DNA of 64,000 nt from Trichoplax adhaerens (GCF_000150275.1 NW_002060943.1:1090731-1154730), one strand, 5' to 3'. Positions 50,501-62,221 are shown, numbered from the stretch's first letter. Notes: generated from the letters alone by a model not told the origin. A program made the numbers and translations.

Positions 50501-53500
50501 AGCACAACTTCAGTGAACCTAATTACCATCATTCGGATGAACGTCATCAACCAATGAATATGAATAATATACGAAACGGTATTTTATTTTCTATCGTTGA
50601 ATTTGATATCAATAAACCATATTTGATCTGCAATTTTATACAATTTTGTTATTACGTAAGTGTGTGTTTGTACTATATACTATTATAAGTAAATACTTGA
50701 CAATGAATAAAGTATAAATACCTTTAATAAGTTTTTTTTTGCATATAGTTAAATACGGTGCCAATTTGCATAACGGAATTGAGCGTTCGGATAATGACAT
50801 TAGACAAAAGCAAGGTAGATACTGGAACAGTTATCAATCAGGGCATAATAATGGTGACAACATCGATAGCAGCCCTAGAAACGAGAAAGATGACCTACAG
50901 AAATCAAATGATCTATTGACAAACATAACGAAAGGTCTGGTGATAATATTAATAAAAGGCTTTTTGTGACTACAGTTTTTCACGATTAAATCATAAATTT
51001 AAATTGAATGAAATTTTTCTTTATTATAAGGTGTAAATTTTTTTAACGTTTTATTTATCAAATTTAAGGTAATTACCAAACAAGAACTTCGAACTATAGA
51101 CCAGTCGAAAATCAGAACGTAGAGACATTATATTCACCTTGGCAAGAAGTGAATAGTAGTCCTCGCTTTCTACAATTACTTGTAGCTAACAATGTGATTG
51201 GTCGGGTGATTGGACGTGCTGGAAGTAAAATTAATCAAATTACAGATGAATCTGGAGCAATAATAAGTATCGCCAAAGCTCAACCAAGAAATACCCAACG
51301 AATGATAACGATTAAAGTGAGCATGTTATAGAATAATTTTCAAGTTTCATACAATTATACCTTTTGATCAGAGTGGGTAAATCGTATATTTTTGGTAATG
51401 GTTGATAAATATTACATAATATTTTAGCGAATAAATCTTAAAATAAAAACTTACATTTTAGGGCACTTTTGAAGCCATTCAAAAAGCGAAAGCTCTAATA
51501 ATTGATGCAGTTAAAGGACAAGATAATCGGCCTGGAAGTATAGAAAACGTACGAGAAACCGTTCAAATTCATAGATCTTTGCTTCCTAAAAATAACGTAT
51601 CAAACCAGGGTAGCGATTACACTGGTGATTTCGATTCCTCAATCCTTAGTTCTGGGTAATCTCTTATGTTCTTACATTGTTATACATCTTGTTTTGTGTA
51701 CGTCAACAGAAATTAACTAATATATTTAAACTATATAACTTTAGTGGACCATCAATTTCATCTTCTGAAGCTGTATCTGTTGGCAGTATGTCGACCAATA
51801 GGAGCCTAGGGGAGAATAAATCTGTTGATGCCATGCTGTTATCTGAAGGTATGATGCCTAGTCATTGTGCTATAGAGCAATCGATTCTTACCCACGCTAC
51901 TGCAATAGATACGGAATCACGAATGCAAAATGGCAAGTGGAGCAATCAAAACAGTTCTAAACATGGTGGTAAACTTCTTGAAACATTAATGATAGGTACT
52001 GATGTTAGTGCAGTAGCAAGTGATGATATTATGTCAACGAGAGCACTAAGTGAACCTACAGCTGATTCGGCACCATCTCAGTGGCCTGGTACAGATTCTA
52101 ATCGAATCAGACAGTTATCTTACTCCCTTTGGGGCGATACAGATCCTATGAGCCTGCAGGAAGAAACTGATAGTTTTCGTAATCCAAGTTATCGACTATC
52201 GCATGGTAATGACCGCGGTAAAAACAATCGATATGCAACGAAGCGAAATGCGACTTACAATGGCAATGAAAGCCAACTGTCACGATTAGGGGATTTGTCA
52301 AAGAGTGGATGGTCAGTCCATCGTTCTCGAACCTTTCCTATGACTACTAACTACAGCAACAAAAATGTAGATGGTCAATGGCATCAACAACAGATTATTT
52401 CGAAATCTTCAAAACCTTCAGCAGATGATAGAAAATTTCAACAAATAGAATTCGGTAGCAAAGACATGAATAGAAGTAGAAATAGGTCTACTGATAGGAA
52501 AATTACTCAAGACCCTGTAAATAATTTGTGGCAGATCAACAAGAAAACAAGAGATAGCAAACCGCCTCTACACCGTAATTTCGTCAATAATAATTTTAGA
52601 AACGGTATGGAAAATCCTCAATCAGTACACAATAAAGTAAACAGTGGAAAAGTTGATTTTGGAAATGGAGAGATTGGACATCGTAGCAACGCATATGAAT
52701 CTAATCATAGAGGAAGTATTTTATACAGAAATTTGTATAAAGAGAATCCTAGAAGACCTACATCGTTACCTGTATACCCTCCCACGGAACAAGATGTCAA
52801 AGCTGTTGAACTGCCAGCAACTTTTCCTAAATCAAATGGCTCATTATCAAATTCTGTCCAAAATAGTGCAACTCCATTGAATCTATCAGCATACAATAGA
52901 CAAATCCATTGGCAGTCTACAGGAACTCCTACAAATCTCGTTAACAATCCAGATATAAACATTCCGAAATCGGTTAATGCTGATAATAAGACTCCAAATT
53001 CAATGCGGTGGTCTGATTATACTCCTGAAGCAGATCTCAGCAATACCAATTACTCAACGTATGGTTTATGGAACAAATCGAATGATATTAAAAGTATGAA
53101 ACGGCTATCTTTGGACTCTAATATTCCACCAAATGAAAGTAGCCATGGCTATTCTATGTCTGCTATGCCATATAGTTTAGGTGAAGCTACTTCACATTTT
53201 AATTTCGAGAAAAATGAAGGTGACAATTTTTCAAGCAGAAGAAGACAGCACCTTGCTGTTAGAAGCGATGAACCTTCAATGCTGTTGAATCAAGCTGATG
53301 ATGTTCTACTATTTCTTAGACAATTATCCTTGGAAGGGTATTGGGAAATTTTTAAGGTAATATATCTTGCATGGTATATGCTATGACGTGGTTAAAATTG
53401 CTAAATTATTGTCGATAACCTGATCATATGTTAAAAATATGACACTTTTTTTTATTTGTAGAAAAATAATATACGGTTACCCAGATTGATAACCATGAGG

Positions 53501-53765
53501 GAATCCGAAATTCAAAGCTTAGGCATATCAGAGGTACAAATTTTGACGGTTACAATAACATTATCTACCATTACGTATGCAATTATGACGTACATAAGGT
53601 AAACTTATTCCTTGATGGTTTAAAATTTGATATTTATAGGGTCATAGTAAAAGGCTTGCCGAAGCATTGAAACAAATAAGGTTGCAACATCTACACGGAA
53701 ATCAATCATTTTTAGCTAATCGGTCGCCTAGCGGAAATTCAATTCAGAATTATCTAACTAATTGA
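44534..53765 (+). CDS. Mask/ANKHD1/ANKRD17-like ankyrin-KH protein with C-terminal SAM domain
   Basis: Nineteen exons join in phase: 44534-45537, 47043-47149, 47483-47576, 47701-47807, 48044-48244, 48399-48484, 48560-48642, 48788-48853, 48956-49070, 49168-49227, 49377-49517, 49609-49662, 49768-50578, 50749-50934, 51069-51316, 51462-51655, 51745-53356, 53462-53533 and 53640-53765, giving about 1788 residues. An in-frame stop nine bases upstream supports the start. Order of parts: His/Asn/Ser-rich start; 17 ankyrin repeats (about 91-656); a SNFPSD segment and Lys/Arg-rich helix (AKRRDKKKKRKEK) as in human ANKHD1; acidic Ser-rich linker; KH domain about 1066-1140 with GRAG in its GxxG loop; long Asn/Ser-rich region; SAM domain about 1698-1765 (LEGYWEIF, ITMRESEIQSLGI). 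Mask proteins act in Hippo/Yorkie, receptor tyrosine kinase and RNA-linked regulation. Human and fly Mask, as I recall them, lack a SAM domain and have two ankyrin blocks. Confidence 0.9.
45538..47042 (+). other. Long first intron of the ankyrin-KH-SAM gene
   Basis: At 1.5 kb it is far longer than the gene's other introns (mostly 60-350). It contains several ACTGTACAGT palindromes (for example near 46140 and 46570) and no visible coding exon. Large first introns often hold regulatory elements; that is inference here. Confidence 0.5.
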
Positions 53766-54872
53766 GATTATTGCGAATTTATAAAAATTTAATATCGAAT
53801 CATACTAGCTGATCACCCGCACGGCGGAATTTCGAGATATAAAATTATTTAACTTGTTAACTATCGATTTTCGAGTTTGAGAAGAATGAAAATGACTACT
53901 AAATCAATTATAATGCTTTTACACTCAATTAATTACTCTATTCGACCAATGCTTTGCCTTATTATTTTGCGAAAGTGGAAATGCAAATTCGATTAATGAT
54001 ATATGTGCTTTTATCTAAAAAATTTTATTCCATGTAGTTATCGTAAGTAATTAATTATGAACACTACAGTTATCGCAAGCAAAACGTTAATTATATTAAT
54101 CATGCTCTACTTTTATGCAGTTTATAAATATCTATCTTATGTTGCCTCGAAAAGGAACAATTATTCAAATACTACATTCGTAATTATCTTCTTCGACATT
54201 TAAAGCAGATTTATAGATCTTTGATTATATTGCTATCTGCAAGTCATTTCGAAGGCAATATGCAAAAATACAGTCATAATTACGCTACTTTTACTAGGTA
54301 TATACAAACATGAATGACAGAACGACTAATGTCTACATTAAATTACTACGCATCGATTTAACCTTTTAGCACACGAATAAATTACGTTTTACTTTCAGGA
54401 AACAAATGTATCGATCTATAAATAAAATCTATTATAGGTAATATAATGGTTGATTTTCATGATCTTACGTTTATAAAAACGTCTCTTTATCATGCTAGCC
54501 TGCTAGTTTATTAATTGATATACTAGGAAAGTAGATTTAAAATTGCTTGAATACTGCCATTTTTATTTGATATGATTATGCGACATTCTTGTGCATGCAA
54601 TTAACGAAGTACTACTAAACTGAGAAATTCGGGTTAAGAACCTCGTAGATTGTATAAATTTCGCAATACAGTACTACTAAGGCATCCTGAATTTCTATCC
54701 TAACGGCAGATACCAAGGCGATACGATGCCTAGTTAATACATTTTTTGTATTTAGAACCCAATTTTGATCATTAGCGATAACTACTGTAAATGCTAAGTG
54801 ATCGATTTTCCCGTAATTGTGCTACAGTAGGTGATCATAATCTAATTAATAGTTGATGTCTTAAACTTATAA
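53766..54872. other. 3' UTR and intergenic spacer after the ankyrin-KH-SAM gene
   Basis: No coding exon is recognised. AATAAA occurs in CACGAATAAATTACG near 54367 and in ATAAATAAAATC near 54420; either could end the upstream transcript. Confidence 0.5.
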
Positions 54873-55298
54873 GGTATAACTTACAGCAGATTTTGCGTCA
54901 TTGTTACTACTTTATCCCAAAATTTGATCGTAACGCTCGACGTTCACCAAGTCAAACCTTATCCCTCCTTCCGTGGGTTAGCCCATGGTTTGACTATAAA
55001 TAGTACGGCAAACCCAATAATGGATAAAGAAACCATAAAAGTTGTTTATTTACGAAATAAAAACGATAGCAAGGATATATTTTATTGTCTTCCTTTAACT
55101 GGAGACATACGTCCACCAGCGGCCACAATTATATTATGTAATGCCAGTAAATACAGTACACCAATTAGAACAGATGCCTACGAAGGTATCAATATTATGA
55201 TACAAAATCATACAATTCAATCATTATTAAGACTTTACAAGTATATAAAAATCCGTATTAAAATCGATAATCAAGCCAATAATTTATTTGATTGGTAA
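54873..55298 (+). CDS. Unrecognised open segment, possible last exon or gene remnant
   Basis: The frame is open from 54873 to the stop at 55296-55298, about 141 codons. The first ATG in it falls only at codon 50 (55020, within ANPIMDKE), so the true start is either there or in an upstream exon. A TTACAG acceptor-like signal at 54881-54886 would allow splicing in. The sequence has balanced composition (VVYLRNKNDSKDIFYCLPL, GDIRPPAATIILCNASK) unlike the chance AT-rich frames nearby, but I recognise no domain. It is convergent with the NB-ARC/TPR gene. It may be a real short gene, a terminal exon, or a decayed copy. Confidence 0.3.
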   Translation, partial: GITYSRFCVIVTTLSQNLIVTLDVHQVKPYPSFRGLAHGLTINSTANPIMDKETIKVVYLRNKNDSKDIFYCLPLTGDIRPPAATIILCNASKYSTPIRTDAYEGINIMIQNHTIQSLLRLYKYIKIRIKIDNQANNLFDW

Positions 55299-55846
55299 TT
55301 TTCTGTTAGACCTATAAATGTGAGAATATAAAATTTTGTCCTTATAGAAATGGTATTCGATTTATGGATCTTTAAGCACGATTTACAACTTCTAGGATGA
55401 CTATGAAACTAAATTAATTTTTTATTTGCTATCATTTAATCAGAATAAAACTTTACCGTAATACTATAAAAATTTTATAGTGCAGTGACTTTAGCACTGA
55501 AGTTGAATTTTTAATTACTAATAAAATTGCTAATATTTCCTACAGTAAAATGCAATGTTTGCCTAGTTTAACATGATTAGTTGCCCTTACTCCGGCATTA
55601 GCTTCACTACAAATGGATATGAAATAATTGCTCAGCTTCTAACTTGTTACCAGCACCTAATTTGGCTACAATTATTCCTTAGATACGATAGTAGCAGTTA
55701 ATTGAAAAAGTGAAAATTTCGTGGGAATACATCGGTGGCAAAATATTAAGACAGTTATTAATAAAATATAGAAAATTAACATTTCTTTCAATATTCTCTT
55801 AGGCTCTTAAAATAGTCTTCGGATAATGGTGACTGAATGAATTAAC
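55299..55846. other. Short convergent spacer
   Basis: It holds presumed 3' UTR sequence of the minus-strand NB-ARC/TPR gene. TTTATT at 55421-55426 reads AATAAA on the minus strand, about 420 bases past that stop. No other feature is seen. Confidence 0.45.
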
Positions 55847-58800
55847 TTAATTCAAAGTTGCTATTTCAGGATCATTCCACGTTAGCGCAACGTTATAGAA
55901 TTTTTGAGCTTCATTATGATCGCCTAAGTGATATAATAATTCCGCCATGTAATAGCTGGTTTTAGCTATTTTAAAATGAGAGCTCCCATATTTGTCTAAC
56001 TCAATTCCAATAGACTGTTTAAAGTAATCCAACGCAGTTATAAACTGACCTTCAGCATAACTGACTTGGCCCAGACAATAGTAAATATTTGCTGTTTTAG
56101 CATGCTGATAACCAAAATGGATCTTAAAGATTTGTAAGGCGTACTGATAATATTGCTTTGCTAAATTGAAATCTTTCATCATGTGGTAGGTTTCACCTAA
56201 ATAAAAACTTGTTTGGCCTACACGGATATGATTCCGGCCCAATTTGTGAATTTCGATGTCAAATGCATTTAAATATTCTGTTATAGCCGATTGAAATCGA
56301 TTTCGATAGAAATGTAGCTTAGCTAGTGCGAGATAACTATTTGCAAGATCTAAACTGTGCTCATTAAAATGCTGAATTTTAACATTTAGAGATTTATTAA
56401 GATGTTGTATTGCTTTGTCGCTTTGCTCAATGCTAATATAATTTGCCAGACCAATTATATGATGGGTTGCAGCAACATTGACATGGCCATTGCCTAAATA
56501 GCTGATTTTGATTGTTAACGATTTTTGAAGATATCGTAAGGCATTTGTGGGCTGACCTAAATAGCATAACACTCTTCCTATTATTTCGTACGTAGAAGCA
56601 ACACTTAAATGCTCTGGACCCATTTTTTGCAGACGTATTGCTAATGATTTCTGTAAATATTCCAGAGATTGATTGTTCTTACCAATTTGGCAGTATATTT
56701 TCCCTAGTAATGCATACATGGCTTTAGCCGTTATCCCATTGTAGAGGCAAAGGTTGTGAAATCCACGATATATAAGTTGATTTTCGGGAATAGAAATAAA
56801 GATTTCACGGCTACCTTTCCACGTTTGTTTCTCACTTTCGACTGCCTCAAAAGCTACTAACCACTGATCAGCATAGATTTTAGCCTGATGATAACTATTA
56901 TGTATGCAAAAGCTATAACTAAGCCAAGCTGCTGCTTGAATCATTAGAGGTCGTAAAATAGGATGAATTTTAGCATGTTCAAATGCGACTTGTAAGTGTC
57001 TGATAGCTAATTGACTTATTTCCCAGTTGATTTTGTCGCAATAGTCTAATCGTAGTTGATCAATAAAATAAGTAATTATAAAACTTAATAGATTAACTTC
57101 TTCACCCTTTATAGTAGCCATACAACGTATAACTGTTTGCAAACATCGACTGATCGAATAGTTATGTTCATCAATGCAATTAATCAGTCCATAAATATGA
57201 AATCGACGTAAAATGGATAACAACTGACTCTTTTTGCTACTGATCCTTTCTATTATTCCGTAAAGGAAACGAATTTCGATCTTATTCGGATCTAGATAGG
57301 CTAAAATACTAATCACCGTTTCTGCTGTAGGGTTATTTTCTGATGCTAATTGTACATTTATATACCAAGGCAGAATTAAGTTTATATCAAGCGCTTGATT
57401 TAGGTTTGTAACAACCATAGAGGGAAGAGAATACATAGCATTAATTAAGGGCTTTATTTCTCGTTCTACTTGGCGATATTTATAAACGTAAGATGCAAGG
57501 GAAATATCTTGTTGATAAATAAAAGTTTTAGCTAAAAATAATGCTAAAGGTAAGTCTTTCATTTTCGAAGCAATGTTATTAGCGCTTTCTCGGTCATCTT
57601 GATTTAAACATTTGCAAAGGTAATAAATGGACAATTGACGATCGAATATATCTACCTTAAGAGTAACAAACCTTGTAAATGGGGCTGCAGAGATGACGAT
57701 TATGTAGCAATGGTAACGTTTAGGAAAGTAACGATGAATCCACTCATTATCTTCAGCATTATCATAAATTAGAAGTAATTTACCAGTAATTGGATCAAGT
57801 AATAACTTTAGGATTGCTTCAATTAATTCATTAGTATCACTGTTACAATGACTTATCTGTAAGAGATTTTGCCGCTGTTTGGCTTTTACTGTTAAATCTT
57901 TATAGTAAGTGGAGAAAATTTTCGATAATTTACAAATTTGTTCATTTTTACGATGACGATATTTATCAATAAGCATAGCACCTAATTGAACAAAATCTTG
58001 CTGCAATGAGAGTATAGAATCAGCCTTTAAATAATAGATTACGTCGAACTCGCTTTGATGTAAAATTGCGTAATGTATTGCTAAAGACGTTTTGCCAGTG
58101 CCACATGAAGTTTTAAATTGGTTATGGTGCAACCGATATAAATTTTCAATTTTTTGCCCCTGGCAAAAATCAGCTCTACAGTTTTTAAGTAATTCAGAAT
58201 CAAGTAATTGCTCACTTAGATTTTCTTTACTTTGATATGTGTCAGAAATATCTTGATATTTTAGGAGCCAGCATTCATCTAACATATATCCTTCGAAGTA
58301 TTTGTTAGTTTCGCTTATGCCGTCGTTTCCATCCTTGATGATACATTGACGACTACCATTTTCGAGTACCTCTTGGCTTTTGCTTCTATGCTCTCTGGAG
58401 TGATTGGTTTTATATTTTGGCGACCATCCAATGCTAAACTGTCCTACTAATTCATGTTCCGCTTTCAGTATTTCGTTATTATACCTAATTGAGTCAGTTC
58501 CTATCAACTGGCTATCTTTGCTTGTCAACGAATCTAGATAGCTATTATCAGAATCTTTCGATTCATTCTGATTTGTATTATATTCATCACTACAATCAGT
58601 CAACAGATCAAGCTTTACTGATTGACCGTAATTCCCATTCGGCTTCAGCCAGTTATCAAATTTTTGAACTATAGTAGTTTCTAACTGCTCCTCTTGTCCA
58701 AGTAAACGATCTTTACTTCCGTTACCGTTTGCATTCCATAACTCTCTATGTGCACGTACCATGTCGTAAGACTGATTTACGTTAATACCGTTACTTTGTA

Positions 58801-59959
58801 GTTTACCATTTGCGATGGATTTTTGATTTCCTTGATGATCTTCATTGTGATTTGTTTGTCTATCTTTGAACTCGTCTCGCTGAGATTCCGGCACTGATGT
58901 TATATTACAAATTTGATGTTTTTTCAATAAAATGCGATCAATTCGATCCATGTAGGAAGGTCGAATGCATATATTATCAAGGTAGTAATGAGGTAATGAA
59001 ATAATTTTTAGATGAACTGTTTGTGTAGAAAATAGTTGTATTGATTGTGTTAAATGCTGAATACATTTTCTGTCACTGACCAACCTGGAATTTTGTTGGA
59101 TTTGTGATATTAATGCTGATGTGATATCTTTAGAAAGATAATTTGATAGCGAGAGCAAGATCGCTTCTTCGAACCATTTATACAAGGGGGTTGTAACTTT
59201 TGTTCCATGCTGATTCAATTGTAAAGCAAATTGGAAGTAATGACGGAAACCAGGCAAACGTTCTTGTGGCGAACATGGAGGATAATTTTCGCAGCCATTC
59301 CATAAGGTTTGTTGCAGATCAGCTTTTATAACTTTTTTCATAGTAATAGCTAATATATCAATTGCAACATAAATTCCAAAGGGATCTTGAAGAGTCAGCG
59401 GTTGTCGTTGTCGAAGCTGATCTAATTGGTATAGCAGTTGCATAAGTATGTCAAAATGTGGGCGGTATATTAAAGTATAGCATAGCTGATAAACATGATG
59501 TATAGGATTGAATGAGAATAGATTTGATGTGGTGTTTTTGTAATCGACTAGATCTGAACGTAAGAGCATTAGTTCATAAATTAAGCTAGAAGGTGGCGAA
59601 TCGAGAGTATTGATCGTTTCCATCCATCTTTTATTGGATAATAAACATTCTATGAATTGAGTTAAGCGAGTTATCAATGCATTAGCTATATGGGCATCAT
59701 ATCTTCTGGATAAATAAGCATGAAAATCCAATGTTAAAAAGCGAATAGTATTAACTAGACGTTGTAGCCATAAGTATTCTTGGGGATGTAGATTTCGTTT
59801 TACTACAAAGACTATCAGCTGACGAAGTTCTGACCAAGAAAACGGACTTAAGGCTTTTAAGTATCTAAATGTGCGTTGAAGTTCTGAGATATCATGAATA
59901 TCGGCGGCTATCTGCAATCGTTGTAAACAGTCCGAGAGACTGCTATATGCAGTATCCAT
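55847..59959 (-). CDS. NLR-like STAND protein: NB-ARC ATPase with seven C-terminal TPRs
   Basis: This is one uninterrupted frame of 1370 residues. Residues 1 to about 370 are helical and Leu-rich, and match no domain I know. About 370-600 is a hydrophilic Asn/Ser/Glu-rich linker. The NB-ARC-like ATPase follows: P-loop TSCGTGKTS ending at K623-T624, Walker B KLLLIYDNAED with D733, a sensor-like IIVISAAPFTRF, and DLPLA at 802-806 in place of GLPLA. A winged-helix-like part (HIYGLINCIDEHNYSIS) comes next. Seven 42-residue TPRs of the kinesin-light-chain/NPHP3 kind fill about 1075-1368 (LGKIYCQIGK, YLGETYHMMK, YCLGQVSYAEGQ). STAND proteins with TPR sensors act as ligand-triggered switches in immunity or cell death; nephrocystin-3 is a ciliary example. 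Function here is inferred only. The first Gly of the P-loop is Thr, so nucleotide binding needs testing. Lack of introns is odd beside its neighbours. Confidence 0.85.
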   Translation of the reverse strand: MDTAYSSLSDCLQRLQIAADIHDISELQRTFRYLKALSPFSWSELRQLIVFVVKRNLHPQEYLWLQRLVNTIRFLTLDFHAYLSRRYDAHIANALITRLTQFIECLLSNKRWMETINTLDSPPSSLIYELMLLRSDLVDYKNTTSNLFSFNPIHHVYQLCYTLIYRPHFDILMQLLYQLDQLRQRQPLTLQDPFGIYVAIDILAITMKKVIKADLQQTLWNGCENYPPCSPQERLPGFRHYFQFALQLNQHGTKVTTPLYKWFEEAILLSLSNYLSKDITSALISQIQQNSRLVSDRKCIQHLTQSIQLFSTQTVHLKIISLPHYYLDNICIRPSYMDRIDRILLKKHQICNITSVPESQRDEFKDRQTNHNEDHQGNQKSIANGKLQSNGINVNQSYDMVRAHRELWNANGNGSKDRLLGQEEQLETTIVQKFDNWLKPNGNYGQSVKLDLLTDCSDEYNTNQNESKDSDNSYLDSLTSKDSQLIGTDSIRYNNEILKAEHELVGQFSIGWSPKYKTNHSREHRSKSQEVLENGSRQCIIKDGNDGISETNKYFEGYMLDECWLLKYQDISDTYQSKENLSEQLLDSELLKNCRADFCQGQKIENLYRLHHNQFKTSCGTGKTSLAIHYAILHQSEFDVIYYLKADSILSLQQDFVQLGAMLIDKYRHRKNEQICKLSKIFSTYYKDLTVKAKQRQNLLQISHCNSDTNELIEAILKLLLDPITGKLLLIYDNAEDNEWIHRYFPKRYHCYIIVISAAPFTRFVTLKVDIFDRQLSIYYLCKCLNQDDRESANNIASKMKDLPLALFLAKTFIYQQDISLASYVYKYRQVEREIKPLINAMYSLPSMVVTNLNQALDINLILPWYINVQLASENNPTAETVISILAYLDPNKIEIRFLYGIIERISSKKSQLLSILRRFHIYGLINCIDEHNYSISRCLQTVIRCMATIKGEEVNLLSFIITYFIDQLRLDYCDKINWEISQLAIRHLQVAFEHAKIHPILRPLMIQAAAWLSYSFCIHNSYHQAKIYADQWLVAFEAVESEKQTWKGSREIFISIPENQLIYRGFHNLCLYNGITAKAMYALLGKIYCQIGKNNQSLEYLQKSLAIRLQKMGPEHLSVASTYEIIGRVLCYLGQPTNALRYLQKSLTIKISYLGNGHVNVAATHHIIGLANYISIEQSDKAIQHLNKSLNVKIQHFNEHSLDLANSYLALAKLHFYRNRFQSAITEYLNAFDIEIHKLGRNHIRVGQTSFYLGETYHMMKDFNLAKQYYQYALQIFKIHFGYQHAKTANIYYCLGQVSYAEGQFITALDYFKQSIGIELDKYGSSHFKIAKTSYYMAELLYHLGDHNEAQKFYNVALTWNDPEIATLN

Positions 59960-62221
59960 ACGAAGATTTACAGAACGAAAGTTAGCAAGGAGAGAATCTG
60001 TTCAAGAAACGAATACAGTTTTACTAATTAGAAAGTAGATCGATTATAATTATTCATCTAGAAGTTAGCCTAATAAACAGTTTGATGGAGTTATTCTATT
60101 TATCTGCAGTTATTTGTTACTTTTTATAACTAAGTTTACCAACTGTGCTATAAATTACTTTGTTACTTTTAAACTATCGTCATCGTTGCATTTTCTAGCT
60201 TCCATTACATGGGTAATGGGATTTTAAACCTGAAGCCTATCACATCATCATTTTATTATGTATTTCATTGCTTACAAATTAAGAATTCTCATGAATTAGC
60301 AATTACTGTCTGAAGCTGTTAAAATTCAGTGTAGCGTTTAACTCATTATTATATTGTGATTATTCTCTTGCGACAGTAATTGCCATTGCCTCTTACATAA
60401 ATAAATCTAAAACCTTTTTAGGTCGTAACAGTTAACGATCGCTCTAATCAAATGGTTTGGTTGAGTTAGTTCTCTTCCTGCTAAATCTATGGAAGCTCTA
60501 AAATTAATTTTTCATTTCTAATATCAAATTGAATGACGTAATAATGTTACCATGGTATATCATCTTGATCTGACGTACGTATCACAGCTATACTAGCTAA
60601 TTTTGGGGATGATAATTGCAACGATTATGCACGTAAGCGCCTAATAATCAAAATCATTTACTTAGCGGCTTATATTGAAATATTGGTACGTTTACTCTAG
60701 GTCATGTTGCGATAATTTTAATCAATCAATCAATTCTCACTTTCCTTTACAGTAGTCGTAAAAGGAGTAATAGTCGTTACGATGATATTACTAAAATGAT
60801 TTTATTATTATAATTTTTTCTTGTCTCATATTGATAAGGCGACTAACATTATTTCCAGTGTGACTATGGAGATGAATGAGTTTTAGCCCCTAGGGTTACA
60901 ATCCGTTGACGCCAAATTTGAGTTATTAAAATCATCTTAGCAGTTACGATCTATGATTCATTTTATCAACCGACTATTCTACGCCATTGAGTGCTTTACT
61001 TCATATTACTATGATACTTTCAAAATATATAACTACTGTAATTAGTTGAAACCACTACTGACTCTATTTGACCTGTTTATATTATACATTAGTTCATACT
61101 GAAATTAGCCGTAACACAAACAAGGAGTATAAAACAAAATGAAAGTTTTCGATAGTAAAATATTTCTATAAGTGACGAAGATTTACATTTGGAAAGCTCA
61201 ATGTTAATTCAATGGTCAGTTGTTCCCTAAGCGCTTTGCATGCAAACCATGGCGAACGTATCGTGTCAAGATAATATCAATTCGTCCTATTCGTTATTGT
61301 CGATTGCTAACGAATCTATTGAATTTAAAGGGTACAAGTATGACTTTATTCTTTTCCCTTCAGAATAACTTGGACCAGATGATACCCTATAGAAGACTTT
61401 CTTATCCACTGAATACAGTAAGTCAATTTATTTATGCTAAACAGCATTAATTTAAGTTTGATTTTTCCTATTGAGTCTAGACAGTCTAAGTAGAAAAAAT
61501 GAATTACACAAAGGCATAATGCACTGTAAGATTGTCTTGGACGAGAGAAAAATGCTAACCAACATTGAAGCTCTACTATGAATGTCTCCAACCGAGTCTA
61601 TTTTATAGATATTGATAATTTACTGTAGTCAATCCGTTTGTTGAATACCTTATCGCCTTGGATTTGAATCCAATTGCAACCCAAAATTGTGCATTACCAA
61701 TCGACACTAACCTTCAAATGGAAACTTGACCTAAATTTCACTGCAGTGCAAGTATTAATTCCATTGCTTTACATTCTTGGAGTGCGTCCGTAAGTGGCGT
61801 GAATTGTTATTTTTTTCCTTTTGAATTCTGGATATTGCCACTGGATTACTAATTACTAAATCATTTTATATAGCAGACCCTAGTGAATCTTTCAAAATTT
61901 CAATGAATAACTCGATAGAAATCATTCTAAATTGTCATTCTATCGTCGACTATCTTACCTAATTGAATATGAAATATTCAATTCAACTTCTTCAGTGAAA
62001 TAAATTGAAAGGAAATTTTTTTTTCCTCTCCTGTGAAGCATTTGACAAAGAAGTTGATTCAATCAAAAATACTGTCTATTGATAGTCGAATGAGGCCTGG
62101 CGGTCACCTGCTTAGTCAATGGATCAATTCTGAAAGTATAAATTCAATGTTGGTCGAGAAGGCGGGAAAAATATCAAGTTGTTTATTGTACTCATTCTAT
62201 ATTGCGTCAATCTCCATGTGT
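59960..62221. other. Upstream region of the NB-ARC/TPR gene
   Basis: The promoter of the minus-strand gene should lie at its left end. I see short frames only (61220-61450, 61346-61591, 62033-62254), none with a motif. No RNA gene is recognised. Confidence 0.5.
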
